In this document: positions 35,322 to 44,397 of the stretch, piece by piece
Layout: each line of letters opens with the position of its first letter
Position numbering within the stretch: position 1 is the stretch's first letter
Origin: Porphyromonadaceae bacterium COT-184 OH4590
GTDB lineage: Bacteria > Bacteroidota > Bacteroidia > Bacteroidales > Paludibacteraceae
Assembly (NCBI GenBank): GCA_000768855.1
Contig: JRAN01000012.1
Coordinates: 197,407 to 254,950 of the forward strand
Length of the DNA: 57,544 nucleotides
Direction of reading: 5' to 3'
Notes under the pieces: generated by a model
The model's database searches: none
Seen by the model: only the letters and a program-made list of their open reading frames with translations
What the model was told of the DNA's origin: nothing
Position numbers and translations under genes: made by a program

Positions 35322-36035
35322 ATGGGAAGAGCATTTGAATTTCGTAAAGAGAGAAAATTTAAACGTTGGGGCAATATGGCTCGCGTATTTACCAAACTTG
35401 GCAAAGAGATAACTATTGCCGTAAAACAAGCCGGTCCACATCCCGAAAACAACCCTCGTCTTAGGGTATTGATACAGACTGCTCGCAAAGAGAATATGCC
35501 TAAAGATAATATCGAGAGAGCCATAAAAAAAGCCACTGACAAGGATTTTTCCGATTACAAGGAGGTCAATTATGAGGGCTATGCTCCGTTTGGTGTGGCT
35601 ATCTTTGTGGAAACAGCCACCGATAACACTACTCGCACGGTAGCCAATATCCGTTCGTATTTCAATAAATTCGGCGGTTCGCTCGGTACTTCGGGTAGCT
35701 TGGAGTTTTTGTTCGACCACAAATGTGTGTTTTACATTCACAAAAAAGATAGTGTGTCGTTGGAAGACCTTGAACTTGAACTAATTGATTATGGCGTAGA
35801 TGAAGTAGTAGAAGATGAGGGAGAAGTGGTGCTCTATGGCGAATTTACCCAAAACTCCAACATTCAAAAATACCTCGAAGAGAATGAGTTTGAAATAACA
35901 AAAGTGGAGTTTGTGCGTATTCCTAACGAACAAAAACAACTTACAATCGAACAACAAGAACAGGTAAATAAGTTGATAGAAAAAATCGAAGAAGACGAAG
36001 ATGTGCAAAACGTTTTCCACAATATGGCCGAATAA
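35322..36035 (+). CDS. yebC: YebC/PmpR-family protein
   Basis: This 237-residue protein has the three-domain family pattern: GRAFEFRKERKFKRWGNMAR at the start, RKENMPKDNIERAIKKA (residues ~55-72), then YEGYAPFGVAIFVETATDN. YebC proteins are described as transcription regulators, and members of the family also rescue ribosomes stalled at proline-rich motifs. It leads a plus-strand run yebC-dapF-nfo-dCMP deaminase-S41 protease. Confidence 0.94.
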   Translation: MGRAFEFRKERKFKRWGNMARVFTKLGKEITIAVKQAGPHPENNPRLRVLIQTARKENMPKDNIERAIKKATDKDFSDYKEVNYEGYAPFGVAIFVETATDNTTRTVANIRSYFNKFGGSLGTSGSLEFLFDHKCVFYIHKKDSVSLEDLELELIDYGVDEVVEDEGEVVLYGEFTQNSNIQKYLEENEFEITKVEFVRIPNEQKQLTIEQQEQVNKLIEKIEEDEDVQNVFHNMAE

Positions 36036-36061
36036 CTCATTGAGACTGTAAAATAGATATT

Positions 36062-36892
36062 ATGAAGTTTGTAAAAATGCACGGAGTCGGCAACGACTAT
36101 GTTTTTGTCGATTGTTTTCGGCAGACGGTAGACATGCCTGAAAAGTTGGCTATAGCTATCAGCGACCGACATTTTGGAGTAGGCTCTGATGGGCTTGTAC
36201 TTATAATGCCTTCTGATGTAGCCGATTGCCGTATGCGTATGTTCAATGCTGATGGTTCTGAAGGCAAAATGTGCGGTAATGCTATTCGATGTGTGGGCAA
36301 ATATTTTTTTGAAAACATCGACTCGTCGAGCCAAACAATTGAGATAGAGACATTAAGCGGAGTAAAAAGGCTTAATCTGACCGTTGAGCAGAGCAAAGTA
36401 ACTTTTGCAAGTGTCGATATGGGCACAGCTGATTTTAACGCTAAAAACGTACCATTCTTATGCGAAGCAGACGAGTTTATCAACTCTCCGCTAACGACAT
36501 CCGAAAGCATATTCAACGCTACAGTCCTTTCAATGGGCAATCCGCACTGCGTGATATTTGTCGATAATGTTGCGGATTTTGATGTGGAGCGTTATGGAAA
36601 GCAGATAGAGCATCATCATCTTTTTCCGGAAAGAGTAAATACCGAGTTTATCGAGATTATTCGTAAAAACCGTATAAAGATGCGAGTGTGGGAACGGGGG
36701 AGTGGCGAGACATTAGCCTGTGGTACGGGTGCTTGTGCGTCGGTGGCGGCAGCCGTTCGCAACGGACTGGTGCCTGCGGATACCGAAATAGTTGTCGAAC
36801 TCCTTGGTGGCGAGCTATTTATAACCTGTAATTCAGACTGTTCTGTAACTATGAAAGGTAATGCCGTTGAGGTTTTTCGAGGCGAATATTGA
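36062..36892 (+). CDS. dapF: Diaminopimelate epimerase
   Basis: DapF converts LL- to meso-diaminopimelate for lysine and peptidoglycan synthesis. Both catalytic cysteines are present: EGKMCGNAIRCVGKY (about residue 73) and LACGTGACASVAAA (about residue 220). The N-terminus KMHGVGNDYVFVDC is typical. At 276 residues it is full length. It begins 26 bp after yebC, and nfo follows 28 bp later. Confidence 0.96.
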   Translation: MKFVKMHGVGNDYVFVDCFRQTVDMPEKLAIAISDRHFGVGSDGLVLIMPSDVADCRMRMFNADGSEGKMCGNAIRCVGKYFFENIDSSSQTIEIETLSGVKRLNLTVEQSKVTFASVDMGTADFNAKNVPFLCEADEFINSPLTTSESIFNATVLSMGNPHCVIFVDNVADFDVERYGKQIEHHHLFPERVNTEFIEIIRKNRIKMRVWERGSGETLACGTGACASVAAAVRNGLVPADTEIVVELLGGELFITCNSDCSVTMKGNAVEVFRGEY

Positions 36893-36920
36893 TATTTATT
36901 AATAAAAAAGAATTAAACAT

Positions 36921-37757
36921 ATGAAATATATTGGGGCACACGTAAGTGCGAGCGGTGGAGTTGAAAATGCTCCTGTTAATGCCCGAAACATAGGGGCAAC
37001 CGCCTTTGCTCTTTTTACCAAAAACCAACGCCAATGGATAGCTGCGCCTCTGACGGAGAAGAGCATTGCTAAGTTTAAGGAAAATTGTGAAAAGTTTGGC
37101 TACACAGCTCAACAGATTTTACCACACGATAGTTATCTTATAAACCTTGGTTCACCAGATGAGGATGGGCTTGCAAAGTCACGAAACGCCTTTATAGATG
37201 AAATGGAAAGATGTCAACAGCTTGGTCTGAAGTATCTCAACTTTCATCCGGGTTCGCACCTGAACAAAATGAGCGAAAGCGAATGTATAAAAGTGATTGC
37301 CGAGTCGATAAATATTGCTATCGACAAAACTAAAGATGTGGTGGCGGTGATAGAAAACACCGCCGGACAAGGCTCTAATGTAGGTTATCGGTTCGAACAC
37401 TTGGCCCAAATCATCGAGCAAGTAGATGATAAAGAACGTATTGGCGTGTGTATCGATACTTGCCATGCTTTTGTAGGTGGATACGATTTGCATACACGGG
37501 AGGGGTTCGAAAAGAGTTTCGAAGAGTTTGCCAATGTTGTTGGTTTCGACTATTTATGTGGTATGCATCTGAATGATGCCAAAAAAGAGCTCGGCTCACG
37601 AGTTGACCGCCACGATTCGCTTGGCAAGGGATCTTTGGGAATTGATACATTCAAATGGATAATGCAAGACAGCCGTTTCGACGGCATACCTCTTATCCTC
37701 GAAACACCTGATGATACTATTTGGGCGGAAGAAATACAGATGTTGAGAGAGATATAA
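36921..37757 (+). CDS. nfo: Endonuclease IV (apurinic/apyrimidinic endonuclease)
   Basis: Nfo cleaves DNA 5' to abasic sites in base excision repair. The 278-residue TIM barrel carries the metal-ligand motifs: [63 protein letters not shown] and LILETP. It opens [17 protein letters not shown], typical of the family. It is in the middle of the yebC operon. Confidence 0.96.
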   Translation: MKYIGAHVSASGGVENAPVNARNIGATAFALFTKNQRQWIAAPLTEKSIAKFKENCEKFGYTAQQILPHDSYLINLGSPDEDGLAKSRNAFIDEMERCQQLGLKYLNFHPGSHLNKMSESECIKVIAESINIAIDKTKDVVAVIENTAGQGSNVGYRFEHLAQIIEQVDDKERIGVCIDTCHAFVGGYDLHTREGFEKSFEEFANVVGFDYLCGMHLNDAKKELGSRVDRHDSLGKGSLGIDTFKWIMQDSRFDGIPLILETPDDTIWAEEIQMLREI

Positions 37758-37783
37758 TCATCTGAAAATAAATAAATTATAGT

Positions 37784-38215
37784 ATGATAAAAAATAAAAC
37801 CAAACAGCAACTTCTCGATGAACGTTATATGCGTATGGCACGTATATGGGCAGAAAATTCCTATTGCCAAAGACGCAAAGTAGGAGCATTGCTGGTAAAG
37901 GACAAAATGATAATATCCGACGGATACAACGGTACGCCATCGGGTTTTGAAAACAACTGTGAAGATGAGCAAAACAATTCAAAGCCTTATGTTTTGCATG
38001 CCGAGGCAAATGCTATTTCGAAGATAGCCCGCTCCAACAATTCGAGCGAGGGAGCAACGTTATACGTTACAGCATCACCGTGTATGGAGTGTTCCAAACT
38101 CATTATACAAGCCGGTATCAAACGCGTGGTATATGGCGAGGAATATCGAATAATGGACGGTATCGACCTGCTAAAAAGAGCAAATATCGAGATAGTATTT
38201 TGTCAGGTAGATTAA
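37784..38215 (+). CDS. Deoxycytidylate (dCMP) deaminase family protein
   Basis: This 143-residue cytidine-deaminase-fold enzyme has the zinc ligands HAEANAI (His and catalytic Glu) and SPCMECSKLI (two Cys). The CQRRKVGALLVKDKMIISDG segment and an internal loop with C and E residues (NNCEDEQ) fit the ComEB/dCMP-deaminase group. It should make dUMP for thymidylate synthesis. It lies 26 bp after nfo. Confidence 0.93.
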   Translation: MIKNKTKQQLLDERYMRMARIWAENSYCQRRKVGALLVKDKMIISDGYNGTPSGFENNCEDEQNNSKPYVLHAEANAISKIARSNNSSEGATLYVTASPCMECSKLIIQAGIKRVVYGEEYRIMDGIDLLKRANIEIVFCQVD

Positions 38216-38269
38216 CAATTCAATAGACAGACAATCATTTTTTACAAAAAAAACATATTCATCAATATT

Positions 38270-39865
38270 ATGAAAAAAGCATTTATACCATTGATAGCGA
38301 CAATAGGCATTGCGTTGGGTGTAATCATAGGCAATTTTTATGCAAAAAGAGATGTTCAAGAGCAGTTGGTATCTACCTTTAGCGATATAATAAAATCGAA
38401 CGACAAACTGACCGACGTTGTCAATATTATAGAAAAATTCTATGTTGATACAGTTGTTGCCGATAGCTTGGTAGAGCAGGTGATACCCGAAATTATCGCA
38501 CAACTCGACCCTCATTCGGCATACATTCCTGCAAAAGATTTGCAGATGGTAAACGAAGAACTATCGGGCAGTTTTTTCGGTATTGGCGTGCAGTTTAACC
38601 TCCAAAATGATACTGTTTACATTATCAATGTTATACCCGGCGGACCATCCGAAAAGGTCGGTTTACTTGCAGGGGACAGAATAGTAACGGTTAATGACTC
38701 GCTTTTTGTAGGTAAAAAAATCACAAACGAAAAGGTAATAAGCACACTTCGTGGTGATAATAATACCAAGATAAAACTCGGTATAGTGCGTCGAGGCTCG
38801 GAAGATATTACACAATATACCGTTACACGCGGCGAAGTGCCGATAAACAGTATTGATATAAGCTATATGATAACTACCAATGTAGGCTATGTCTCGGTAA
38901 ATAAGTTTGGCGAGACTACCTATAAGGAGTTTCTAAATGCTCTTACAAGTCTTCGCAGGCAGGGTGCCAATTCGCTTATAATCGACCTTAGAGGCAATGT
39001 CGGCGGTTACCTTGGAGCGGCAGTCGATATGCTCAACGAGTTTTTGGCGAAGGGTGATTTGATAGTCTATATTCAGGGGGCTCATCAAAAACGCGTAGAT
39101 AGCTATGCCGATGGTACGGGCTCGTTTCAGAATATGAAGTTAGCCGTGCTAATAGACGAGTTTTCGGGATCGGCATCGGAGATATTTGCAGGTGCTATTC
39201 AGGACAACGACCGTGGCGTGATAGTAGGTCGTCGCTCTTTTGGTAAAGGGCTGGTGCAAAAACCTATACGCCTCAAAGACAAATCTGAAATACGCTTAAC
39301 AGTAGCCAAATACTATACTCCATCAGGTAGGTCGATACAAAAACCATATTCAAAGGGTAATATAGCTGATTACGAAATGGATTTAATCAATCGTTTTAAT
39401 CATGGTGAGTTCTATTCACGTGACAGTATTAAGGAGAATACAAGCGAGGTATATCATACCAAAGGTGGCAGGATTGTCTATGGTGGTGGTGGTATTATGC
39501 CCGATTTCTTTGTGCCTTCCGACACCGTTGGGGCAACTAAATATTTTACTAGTATAGCCAACAAAGGGATTACATACCGATTTGCTCTTAACTACACTGA
39601 TCGAAATAGAGCAGAGCTAAAACATTATAAAACATTAAATGAACTGCAAAGCTATCTCGAACGACAAAATTTATATCCACAGATAGTGAAGTTTGCAGAA
39701 CAGAATGGTATTATTGGCAAAGAGGTAGAGCGAGCCAAGTCAAAAAAACATATCGAACGTCAGACAATTGCTTATATTATCCGTAATATTCTCGATGAAA
39801 AGGGTTTTTACCCGTATATTAATCAAACAGACATGGCGGTAAAAAAAGCATTAAGTGAGTTATGA
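38270..39865 (+). CDS. S41-family C-terminal processing protease (copy 1)
   Basis: This 531-residue protease has an N-terminal membrane anchor (IPLIATIGIALGVIIGNFYA), a PDZ domain (about residues 95-175, FGIGVQFNLQNDTVYIINV) and a tail-specific-protease core. The Ser/Lys dyad is visible in DEFSGSASEIFAG (Ser) and RRSFGKGLVQ (Lys). Such enzymes degrade or mature periplasmic proteins from their C-terminus. It is the last gene of its run, closed by a strong hairpin. A paralogue lies at 50554 and a decayed copy of its 3' end at 42446. Confidence 0.94.
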   Translation: MKKAFIPLIATIGIALGVIIGNFYAKRDVQEQLVSTFSDIIKSNDKLTDVVNIIEKFYVDTVVADSLVEQVIPEIIAQLDPHSAYIPAKDLQMVNEELSGSFFGIGVQFNLQNDTVYIINVIPGGPSEKVGLLAGDRIVTVNDSLFVGKKITNEKVISTLRGDNNTKIKLGIVRRGSEDITQYTVTRGEVPINSIDISYMITTNVGYVSVNKFGETTYKEFLNALTSLRRQGANSLIIDLRGNVGGYLGAAVDMLNEFLAKGDLIVYIQGAHQKRVDSYADGTGSFQNMKLAVLIDEFSGSASEIFAGAIQDNDRGVIVGRRSFGKGLVQKPIRLKDKSEIRLTVAKYYTPSGRSIQKPYSKGNIADYEMDLINRFNHGEFYSRDSIKENTSEVYHTKGGRIVYGGGGIMPDFFVPSDTVGATKYFTSIANKGITYRFALNYTDRNRAELKHYKTLNELQSYLERQNLYPQIVKFAEQNGIIGKEVERAKSKKHIERQTIAYIIRNILDEKGFYPYINQTDMAVKKALSEL

Positions 39866-39888
39866 GTTTTGATTGATGAATTTTGAAT

Positions 39889-39928
39889 TATAAAATGGGT
39901 AACTTTGAAAGGGGGTACCCATTTTATA
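39889..39928 (+). terminator. Terminator after S41 protease 1
   Basis: A perfect 13-bp stem (tataaaatgggta / tacccattttata) with a 14-nt loop follows the stop codon. A related hairpin persists behind the decayed copy at 42837-42866. Confidence 0.7.
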
Positions 39929-40002
39929 GAAGGTATTTTCTATCGGTTAAATCTTGAAGCCAAACTTGCTTAAACATATAGTAATACTAAAACAAACCTA
40001 TT

Positions 40003-40455
40003 ATGACTCCGGAGTATAAAATTACAGAAATTTATTTCATTATCGATGAGTTTAACAAATAATTTGAAAAAATTAATCAAAGACCACACCCTTGAAGAGG
40101 GCAAAAAGCTGAAATGAAAACATAAGTTTACTTTATCTCAAAGCGAAGCGATTACAATACTTAATCAACGATAAATGCTATGTCTCCAAAGACTTGTGCG
40201 AACAGTTTTTTATTTGATAGGATACATCCGGTAACCAAAATTAAAAAGAACATTAATAACACTCTGATGCTTATGTGCGATAAAATTATACTTCTAAAAA
40301 CGTATTCTTATTGAAACCATTAATGACGAGCTAAAAAACATCTGTAAGATAAAACACACTCGTCATCGATGTTTTGAAAACCTTATTACAAACAGATTAT
40401 AGACTTTGGAGGCTTATTCTTTTTTTAGAAAAAAATCATCAATAAACCTTTATTA
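40003..40455 (+). pseudogene. IS982-family transposase relic with internal deletion
   Basis: Piecewise translation recovers both ends of an IS982-type transposase. The start reads YKITEIYFIIDEFNK-stop-FEK. Most of the middle, including the catalytic region, is missing. Then come YLINDKCYVSKDLCEQFFI, DRIHPVTKIKKNINNTLM, IETINDELKNICKIKHTRHR and FRKKSSINLY. At least two frameshifts and several stops interrupt these pieces. The element is long dead. I could not identify its terminal inverted repeats. Confidence 0.85.
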
Positions 40456-40576
40456 AAAGTTTATTAATAGCTCAAAGATTGATGCTTGCTTAGGTTGAAC
40501 TAATGTTATATTAGCTTTAAGAAAACACCAAAAATATCAAGCCTTATTGTTTTATATATAAATTATTAATTAGAGG

Positions 40577-40607
40577 GTTGTTATTTAAAATAAAAATATT
40601 AACTTTG
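40577..40607 (+). promoter_or_regulatory. Putative promoter of the lipoprotein gene
   Basis: GTTG (40577-40580), a 19-nt spacer and TAACTTTG (40600-40607), near the Bacteroidetes consensus. Confidence 0.5.
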
Positions 40608-40653
40608 CAGTCTATATTTTGTATAAACATAAACCAAACAATAAATTGAAAAA

Positions 40654-41724
40654 ATGAAAAATCAACAGAAAAAAAATGTTTTAAGTTTTATTGCAATTTT
40701 ATTTGTAATGACAATGTTGGTAGGTTGTAAAGAACCGAATAAACCTACTCCTACTCCTACAAAAGTGAAGGTAACAGTTACCTTTGTATTTGAAGGAGCA
40801 AATGTAAAAGATTATTCTTTTCAGTCGGATAAAAACAAAAGTTATACCGATAAGGAGTTGCTAGATATGGTAATTCCGACAGATGCTTCGTTGAAGGAGT
40901 ATGAGGCAAAAACTCCAACAAAAGAAAATAAAGTTGGTACAACAGATGAAAAATTTAAAGTAGAACTTGCCAAACAGGTTGTCGGCTTAACATTCAAGAT
41001 TGAAGAAGTATCTAATGATGGCATCGAGTGCTCAGTTAAAGTAACACCTTCCAATGGAGAATCTTTTTATTATGTGGATATGATAAGTAAATATTTGGCA
41101 GAAAAAAAATGGGGAGGAGTAAATGGTCTTTATGATATGGATGTAAAGTGGTGGAAATTTTTAGCAGAAAATAACGGGAATGATTGGAAAGATGTTATGG
41201 CTGAAAGAGTATATAGTGGTGAGAAAACTTTTCATAGCCGTGACAATTTAAACAAAAAAATGTTATATTGGGACCATGATTATTATGTTTATTATTATGG
41301 AATTGATAAGACTACAGGAAATCAAACTACTGCTACTCAAGTTATGAACTTACATACAAAAAAACCGACTCCTTCTGATAATCAATTTAATTTCACCATG
41401 AATCAAATATATAAAGATGGAGTTGACGCTAATATTACTACAACCAATAATGACCCTTATATAATCCTTTGTGATAGGAAACGTTATGTTGACCAGTTTG
41501 TCAATAAAACTGATACATTAGGAGTGCCCGCTATGGATTATATGATTTTCGATCTTCTAGATAACAATACTAATACTCAGATTTATAATGGTAATACTCA
41601 TATAACAAGAGAAACTTTAAATCCGAGGAGACCTAATCATGATTATTATATCATTATAGCAGGATTTAAAAATGGATTAACTACTGAGGTGAAATTGATA
41701 CCATTTAAAACAGCACCTAACTAG
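40654..41724 (+). CDS. Hypothetical lipoprotein
   Basis: This 356-residue protein has a lipoprotein signal (FIAILFVMTMLVGCKEPNKP, lipobox Cys at about residue 25) and a threonine/proline-rich linker. I recognise no family in the mature part. It is rich in Asn, Tyr and Lys, with a YYVDMISKYLAEKKWGG segment and an aromatic patch DHDYYVYYYGID. It has its own promoter and a strong terminator, and it is the only intact gene in a stretch of relics. The SCKE/GCKEPN start resembles that of the second Omp28 lipoprotein (SCKETNKP), but the bodies are unrelated. Confidence 0.85.
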   Translation: MKNQQKKNVLSFIAILFVMTMLVGCKEPNKPTPTPTKVKVTVTFVFEGANVKDYSFQSDKNKSYTDKELLDMVIPTDASLKEYEAKTPTKENKVGTTDEKFKVELAKQVVGLTFKIEEVSNDGIECSVKVTPSNGESFYYVDMISKYLAEKKWGGVNGLYDMDVKWWKFLAENNGNDWKDVMAERVYSGEKTFHSRDNLNKKMLYWDHDYYVYYYGIDKTTGNQTTATQVMNLHTKKPTPSDNQFNFTMNQIYKDGVDANITTTNNDPYIILCDRKRYVDQFVNKTDTLGVPAMDYMIFDLLDNNTNTQIYNGNTHITRETLNPRRPNHDYYIIIAGFKNGLTTEVKLIPFKTAPN

Positions 41725-41841
41725 ATTCAACCTTAATCTTTTTAAGAATACCGTATATATGTTTTAATATAAATCATTGAAGAGCATAGTATTTATTCTT
41801 ATTAAATTTATTAAATTTGATTATAATTGATTATAACGTCC

Positions 41842-41876
41842 AAAAGTAGAGAGCTGTTTTATTACTCTCTACTTTT
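41842..41876 (+). terminator. Strong intrinsic terminator
   Basis: Perfect 12-bp stem (aaaagtagagag / ctctctactttt) with an 11-nt loop and trailing T-run, downstream of the lipoprotein gene. Confidence 0.8.
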
Positions 41877-41920
41877 TTTATACATGATTAAACTTATTAT
41901 AAAATATATTCTTTGATATG

Positions 41921-42191
41921 TTATTTTTCTTCCTCTTTCTTATATGGAAAAATTTCAGTAACTATACCTGCATTGAAAAATACATTCAAAGTACCTATTA
42001 TTTAACTTTTAGTTAATATGGCCGAAAAAGGTATATTAACCAATATAGCTTCAAAACCTATTTGTAAAAACGGAGTGTTTTTATACTGTTTTTTGATTGC
42101 CAAAAAAAAATAATGTTAATCCTATTGCAATCATAATCAAAATTTTACAAGATATTTCTGTTAAAGCAGGCATCAATTGTTGAAAATACAT
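41921..42191 (-). pseudogene. Relic of a sodium-pump decarboxylase beta subunit (N-terminal part)
   Basis: On the minus strand an ATG at 42191 opens LMPALTEISCKILIMIAIGL, then TLFFFGN. After a frameshift it continues KKQYKNTPFLQIGFEAILVN, IPFSAILTKS-stop and GTLNVFFNAGIVTEIFP. The order MIAIGL, IKKxxxPxLxIGFxxILVNIP, AGIxTEIFP is that of the membrane beta subunits of oxaloacetate/methylmalonyl-CoA decarboxylase pumps. The frame then dies in KKEEEK-stop. Only the first quarter of the gene is left. The identification rests on motif memory. Confidence 0.6.
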
Positions 42192-42232
42192 TTTATATTA
42201 ATTTATTATTATATGCTGATTGTTAAAATAAT

Positions 42233-42453
42233 TTATATTACTTTTTTACCATCTACAAAAGTTGTTTCTACTTTATTCCAAAACATTCCAATCTTTAAAA
42301 TGAATAGCTTTGCCTTTCGACAAGAAGTTTTGTGAGGTTATTGTCCGTTGTTTGTTTATAACCTACTATTCAAAAGCACTATTAGCAAGTCTTTCTCGAC
42401 TTTTCTTCGAATGAATGTGGTGCATGGTCGGTGGTAATATCTATTGTGCCATC
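42233..42453 (-). pseudogene. Relic of a dihydroorotase-like amidohydrolase
   Basis: Two pieces survive on the minus strand. The first (42385-42453) reads DGTIDITTDHAPHSFEEKSR, then KTC-stop. TDHAPH is the metal/substrate motif of dihydroorotases. The second (from about 42310 to 42233) ends FWNKVETTFVDGKKVI-stop, like the C-terminus of PyrC-type enzymes. Most of the sequence between them has been lost. It lies about 1 kb from intact pyrD and pyrK, which catalyse the next pyrimidine step. Confidence 0.65.
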
Positions 42454-42803
42454 AGACACCGTCGGTGCAACCAAATATTTTACTAATATAGCAACAAAGG
42501 GCTCACATACCACTTTGCCCTCAACTATACAGACCGAAATAGGGTTGAGCTAAAACAGTACAAGACATTTAATGAGCTACAAAGTTATCTCGAACAGCAA
42601 AACTTATATCCTCAGATAGTTAAGTTTGCCGAGCAAAACGGCGTGGTAGGCAAGGAGACTTAGCGAGAGCCCAATAAGAAACCCGTATCGAACGGCATAC
42701 AATGGCTTATATTATCCCTCAAGATACTCCACGGAAAAAGGGCTTTTATCCCTGTATAAACCAAACGGATAAGCCGGTAAAAAAGACATTTGAAGAGTCG
42801 TGA
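42446..42803 (+). pseudogene. Decayed copy of the S41 protease 3' end
   Basis: About 358 bp align with the last ~119 codons of the protease at 38270-39865, from VPSDTVGATKYFTNIA (39510 onward in the parent) to the stop. Deletions shift the frame after ATKG, an in-frame TAG follows KET, and a small insertion precedes the end. No 5' part exists. The join at 42446 shares gtgccatc with the dihydroorotase relic on the other strand. Confidence 0.9.
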
Positions 42804-42836
42804 TTTTTTATTACTAAATGCAATTTTGAATAAATA

Positions 42837-42866
42837 AATGGGCGAACCTTTTTAAAGTTGCCCATT
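42837..42866 (+). terminator. Relic hairpin copied with the protease 3' end
   Basis: aatgggcgaac and gttgcccatt form a stem with one bulge, at the same distance from the stop codon as the terminator of the parent gene. Confidence 0.55.
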
Positions 42867-42895
42867 ATTGTAGGTGGCGTTTTTATATAATGATT

Positions 42896-43400
42896 CTACC
42901 AGTCAAATCCTATGTTGAAACTTACATAGTGTATAATATCATTTTCAAATATCTCTATTCTATATCCAAAACCGGTATTAAATCCGCCTCGCTTACCCAT
43001 TTATAATCTATACCCTGCTATTGTTTATAAAAATAGCGTTTGTAAAACCCGGATAAACTCCTGTTTTTATATCGCCGAAAGGGGCGTGGCGTTTGTTTAG
43101 AGGTGTTACTCTTAGATTTGTAAAAATAGGGATATATAGGTTTCGGTTATATCCATAGCTTACACCGGCACCTGTACCCAAACCGGTATAAAATATCGGT
43201 GATAATTGATACCCATTCGATGTTGTTATTTCAATAGCTGTATAAAACCAATCTTGTGGCAGTAGATAGTAATCTTTTTCAATAAATCCTTTATAACCTA
43301 TATGGTTATTCGATTTATCCGCCCTTTTCTGTGATGTCGCTCTACCATAGGAAAGGTTAGTAACTACCGTAATAGTATTATTTTGCATTTCATTTGACAA
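42896..43400 (-). pseudogene. Frameshifted outer membrane barrel protein fragment
   Basis: The open part (43008-43400) encodes barrel-like strands such as YTGLGTGAGVSYGYNRNLYI and IFTNLRVTPLNKRHAPFGD but has no signal peptide, so the 5' end is missing. After NNSRV-stop a shifted frame goes on: AGYRL-stop-MGKRGGFNTGFGYRIEIF, then HYVSFNIGFDW-stop, a good barrel terminus. A frameshift and a stop thus separate the last strands from the rest. The parent family is not recognised. Confidence 0.7.
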
Positions 43401-43469
43401 AATAACTCCTTTAATATAAAATATAAAATTTGTATGTGCCTTATTTTTAGTTTGCTATACTATTGTATC

Positions 43470-44378
43470 TTATAATGCCACTCCGATAATATCTGTTAAG
43501 TTTTGGATTCCAAGTTTTTTCATCTCTTTAGGCATAGCCTCTATTATCTCTTTGCTTGCGAATGGATTTATCAGATTTGCCGAACCTACTTGTACGGCTG
43601 AGGCGCCTGCCATCATCATCTCGATAACGTCGCGTGCTGTACTTACTCCGCCACAGCCAATTATCGGTATTTTGCACACTTTGGCGGTTTGGTAAATCAT
43701 TCTTAGGGCTATAGGGAAGACAGCGTCGCCCGAAAAACCACCCGTAACGTTTGCCAATAGAGGTTTACGGTTTTTCAAATCGAGTCTCATGCCGAGCAAT
43801 GTGTTGATAAGGCAAAGCCCGTCGGCACCTGCCTCTTGGCAGGCAAGGGCTATCTCTGTGATGTCCGTAACATTGGGAGAAAGCTTCACGATAACAGGTT
43901 TTTTCGATACCGCCTTGACTGCACTCGTTACCTCAGCAGCACAACATGCGTCGGTACCAAACGACATTCCTCCGTGTTTTACGTTCGGACAACTCACGTT
44001 TAGCTCTATCCAGCCGACATTTTCGACCTCGCTCATAAGTTGTGCCACCTCGACGTATTCGTCAAGCGAAAAGCCACATACATTAGCTACTATAGGCTTT
44101 AAGTATATCTTTTTTAGTTCGGGTAGTTCTATGTCGACAACAGCCTTAACCCCCGGATTTTGCAACCCCACAGCGTTGAGCATACCTGCCTTGCACTCGG
44201 CTATACGTGGTGTTGGGTTGCCAAAACGAGCCTCACGAGTGGTGCCTTTTATCGAGATAGAGCCGAGTATGTTGAGATCGTAGAAGTCTTTGTACTCCTG
44301 CCCAAAGCCGAATGTGCCGCTTGCGGGGATTATAGGGTTGTCAAGTGGTAGCCCGCATAACTCTGTTTTTATGTTCAT
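43470..44378 (-). CDS. pyrD: Dihydroorotate dehydrogenase B, catalytic subunit
   Basis: PyrDB oxidises dihydroorotate to orotate in pyrimidine synthesis, passing electrons via FMN to PyrK and NAD+. The 302-residue barrel has [11 protein letters not shown] with the class-1B catalytic cysteine, an N-terminal [22 protein letters not shown], and the FMN-binding [20 protein letters not shown] and ASAVQVGSA. It lies 19 bp downstream of pyrK on the same strand, the usual two-subunit arrangement. Confidence 0.96.
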   Translation of the reverse strand: MNIKTELCGLPLDNPIIPASGTFGFGQEYKDFYDLNILGSISIKGTTREARFGNPTPRIAECKAGMLNAVGLQNPGVKAVVDIELPELKKIYLKPIVANVCGFSLDEYVEVAQLMSEVENVGWIELNVSCPNVKHGGMSFGTDACCAAEVTSAVKAVSKKPVIVKLSPNVTDITEIALACQEAGADGLCLINTLLGMRLDLKNRKPLLANVTGGFSGDAVFPIALRMIYQTAKVCKIPIIGCGGVSTARDVIEMMMAGASAVQVGSANLINPFASKEIIEAMPKEMKKLGIQNLTDIIGVAL

Positions 44379-44397
44379 TGTGCCTAAGTTTTTTTGA

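Noticed and set aside
40003-40500. Intact insertion sequence with terminal inverted repeats
   Set aside because: The core of the transposase is missing and I could not pair flanking ends convincingly.
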